From Macrococcus capreoli (lineage in GTDB: Bacteria > Bacillota > Bacilli > Staphylococcales > Staphylococcaceae), in assembly GCF_025628935.1 (NCBI RefSeq), contig NZ_JAOTIS010000004.1, forward strand, positions 115,725 to 179,724: a DNA stretch of 64,000 bases, given 5' to 3'. A model generated the notes under the pieces. The model did not search any database. It saw only the letters and a list, made by a program, of their open reading frames with translations, and was not told where the DNA came from. Positions 62,857 through 64,000 of this stretch are shown here, in pieces (the first letter of the stretch is position 1; each line of letters opens with the position of its first letter). The translations under genes and the position numbers were made by a program.

Positions 62857-63156
62857 GCATCACACTATAAAGAAGCACTAAAAAAGAAAGTTGAGAAAAA
62901 GTATATAGATACCATAATAAACTTAGATATTGAAAATGAGATTTTTAATAATAAAGAGAAAACAATACTCTTATTCTCCAAAAAACTAACTTTAATCACG
63001 GAACATTCTATTTCAGATGAAGATTATTTGAATATGAGAAAATACTTATCAGAAAAAGAGTATATTGATTTTATATTACTAATTAATCAAGTCAATACAT
63101 GGAACCGAATTTCGATAGTTTCAGGTAATATAGGAAACGAAATAGATGATAGATGA
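62857..63156 (+). pseudogene. AhpD/carboxymuconolactone-decarboxylase family gene, 5' end missing
   Basis: An open stretch of 99 codons ending at TGA 63154-63156. The peptide contains 'ITEHSISDEDYLNMRKYL', 'EKEYIDFILLINQVNTWNR' and 'ISIVSGN', matching the C-terminal half of AhpD-like carboxymuconolactone decarboxylases. The beginning, including the CxxC-H active site, is absent; the homology starts right beside the orfA remnant, suggesting that the IS event removed it. Confidence 0.65.
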
Positions 63157-63462
63157 ATCAAGTCTGTATTGGTTATTTCCGATTTTATTCATGACACATG
63201 AAATGGAAGAGATTATATTTTTACCTTGATTCGTGGAACGGTTAAAATGGAATAATAGTAATAAAGTAATTGAAAAGATACCATTAATTACTAGTTTTTA
63301 GTTTACTATTATCGTTATCGAACAATTGATCCTCATTATACTCTTATCATTTTATTGTTATATGAATAATAATATCTCATTATACATTGCATTAATCATA
63401 GTTTATATAGTTCATATTATATACAGACCATTGTAATCAAGAAGATTATACCAGGATTTTAT

Positions 63463-63618
63463 ATGGGGACATTAAGTTCGATTGTATTAGCGTATTTATT
63501 AATAAAGATTGAGGTAGATTTAAAAGAATTAGTAGGTTATATACTTATAATATTACTTATAGCAATCTTCAATCTATTAATTATGCATAAAATTATTTCT
63601 AATAAATTTAAATATTAA
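63463..63618 (+). pseudogene. Membrane-protein remnant or 51-residue hydrophobic peptide
   Basis: From ATG 63463 the frame encodes 51 residues with two hydrophobic helices (about 4-15 and 24-40) and a basic tail. The same frame is open further upstream without a start codon or ribosome binding site, so this looks like the end of a decayed membrane-protein gene. The stretch 63157-63460 shows stop-riddled, AT-rich sequence and no gene. Confidence 0.35.
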
Positions 63619-63638
63619 AACCACCGGCCAACAGTTTA

Positions 63639-63660
63639 TTTAGTTACCCTTTAGTTACCC
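63639..63660 (+). repeat. Tandem TTTAGTTACCC repeats near the island's right end
   Basis: Two perfect 11-bp copies in direct succession (63639-63649, 63650-63660). TTTAGTTACC also occurs at 61718-61727 near the left end. The layout resembles arm-type sites of tyrosine integrases. Confidence 0.5.
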
Positions 63661-63765
63661 CTGAGTGATATTTGATGCAATTCTACGCAATCGAAAAAAT
63701 TAGAACTCCTTTAATATCAAGGCTTTCGACAGTCTATATAACTGTACGAAATCCTAAAGTTTTTT

Positions 63766-63826
63766 GAACGTAAAAAACTAGGTCTTAAAGGCGCTCGTCG
63801 TTCACCACAGTTCTCAAAACGTTAAT
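63766..63826 (+). repeat. Distal attachment repeat (attR), copy of the rpsI 3' end
   Basis: 60 of 61 bp identical to 61508-61568, including the rpsI stop codon. The one change (CCA to CTA) would turn a conserved Pro into Leu, but this copy is not attached to an open rpsI and is not expressed as S9. Confidence 0.9.
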
Positions 63827-63838
63827 CTATCAACAATT

Positions 63839-63876
63839 AAAAGCACTTTCCAATCATGTTGGAGGGTGCTTTTTTA
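63839..63876 (+). terminator. Original rpsI terminator, displaced by the island
   Basis: AAAAGCACTTTCCAA (63839-63853) pairs with TTGGAGGGTGCTTTT (63859-63873), two G-U pairs, five-base loop, T-run following. It lies 12 bp past the distal repeat, where an rpsI terminator would sit without the insert. The last 125 bp of the window show nothing further. Confidence 0.85.
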
Positions 63877-64000
63877 TGTTTATTGATAGATTTAGTTATC
63901 CCTAGAGGAAATATTTTGTTTGAATACTGCTTAAATTTCAATTATATGCAATTGTATGACACTATATAAAATGACCTGTTTTTTCTAGACTGATAAGGTA

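Larger units (their letters stand above)
61569..63826. mobile_element. 2,258-bp integrated island at rpsI, without an integrase
   Basis: AT-rich DNA bounded by 61-bp direct copies of the rpsI 3' end. It contains a methyltransferase gene, a truncated IS3-type orfA, a headless AhpD-like gene and a membrane-protein remnant. This is the footprint left by tyrosine-recombinase islands that enter the end of a conserved gene and restore it. In Macrococcus the rpsI 3' end is, from memory, the site of the mecD-carrying McRI islands. No recombinase, mec or other resistance gene is present, so this is a decayed or trans-mobilised relative. Confidence 0.82.

Noticed and set aside
61569..63765. mecD, other resistance gene or integrase in the rpsI island
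   Set aside because: All frames were examined for such products because of the attachment site; none is present in this 2.2-kb interval.

Overview
The window looks like chromosome from a low-GC Firmicute of the family Staphylococcaceae. FmhB/FemX, FhuCBG, LutABC, MetNIQ and the ribosomal proteins all read as close relatives of the staphylococcal proteins. Three things point to Macrococcus rather than Staphylococcus: a YbzG-like KOW gene kept between adk and infA, a mobile element sitting in the 3' end of rpsI (a known Macrococcus island site, from memory), and the overall gene order. The species assignment is inference.

Layout. 0-5.5 kb: end of a NupC nucleoside transporter, a 25-codon basic peptide gene, an L-lactate permease/L-lactate dehydrogenase pair behind a Rex-type site, a YitT membrane protein and NagB. 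5.5-9.6 kb: iron uptake, with an IruO-like flavin reductase divergent from fhuCBG and a Fur box between them. 9.6-14.8 kb: a GTPase coupled to an oligo-1,6-glucosidase, then a secreted multidomain nuclease. 14.9-18.6 kb: lutR and lutABC (lactate oxidation) with a LutR box and a cre site. 18.8-26.6 kb: VOC protein, femX, proC, a beta-hydroxyacid dehydrogenase, an RND exporter and small membrane proteins. 26.6-30.5 kb: an S-box (SAM-I) riboswitch controlling metNIQ and an aminotransferase. 30.5-42.4 kb: MFS exporter, GyrI-like protein, tRNA deacylase, phosphoesterase, AEC transporter, GNAT/HAD pair, topB, a NERD nuclease next to an inverted-repeat cluster, and a purine permease.

42.6-57.1 kb is the S10-spc-alpha ribosomal superoperon (rpsJ to rplQ, including secY, adk, KOW, infA, rpmJ and rpoA). 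It is followed by the ECF energy-coupling module ecfA1-ecfA2-ecfT, truA, and rplM-rpsI behind an L13-type leader.

The most unusual part is the last 2.5 kb. The final 61 bp of rpsI is repeated 2,258 bp downstream with one mismatch. The AT-rich DNA between the copies holds a SAM-dependent methyltransferase, a truncated IS3-type orfA, a headless AhpD/carboxymuconolactone-decarboxylase gene and a membrane-protein remnant. Short repeats near both ends resemble integrase arm sites. It looks like a decayed or non-autonomous integrative island at the rpsI attachment site that has lost, or never carried, its integrase. The original rpsI terminator survives beyond the distal repeat, and the element supplies a replacement terminator.

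Functional themes: redox- and lactate-responsive lactate handling (Rex at lctP-ldh; LutR and CcpA-type sites at lutABC), Fur-controlled siderophore uptake and reduction, SAM-sensed methionine uptake, and the core translation machinery.
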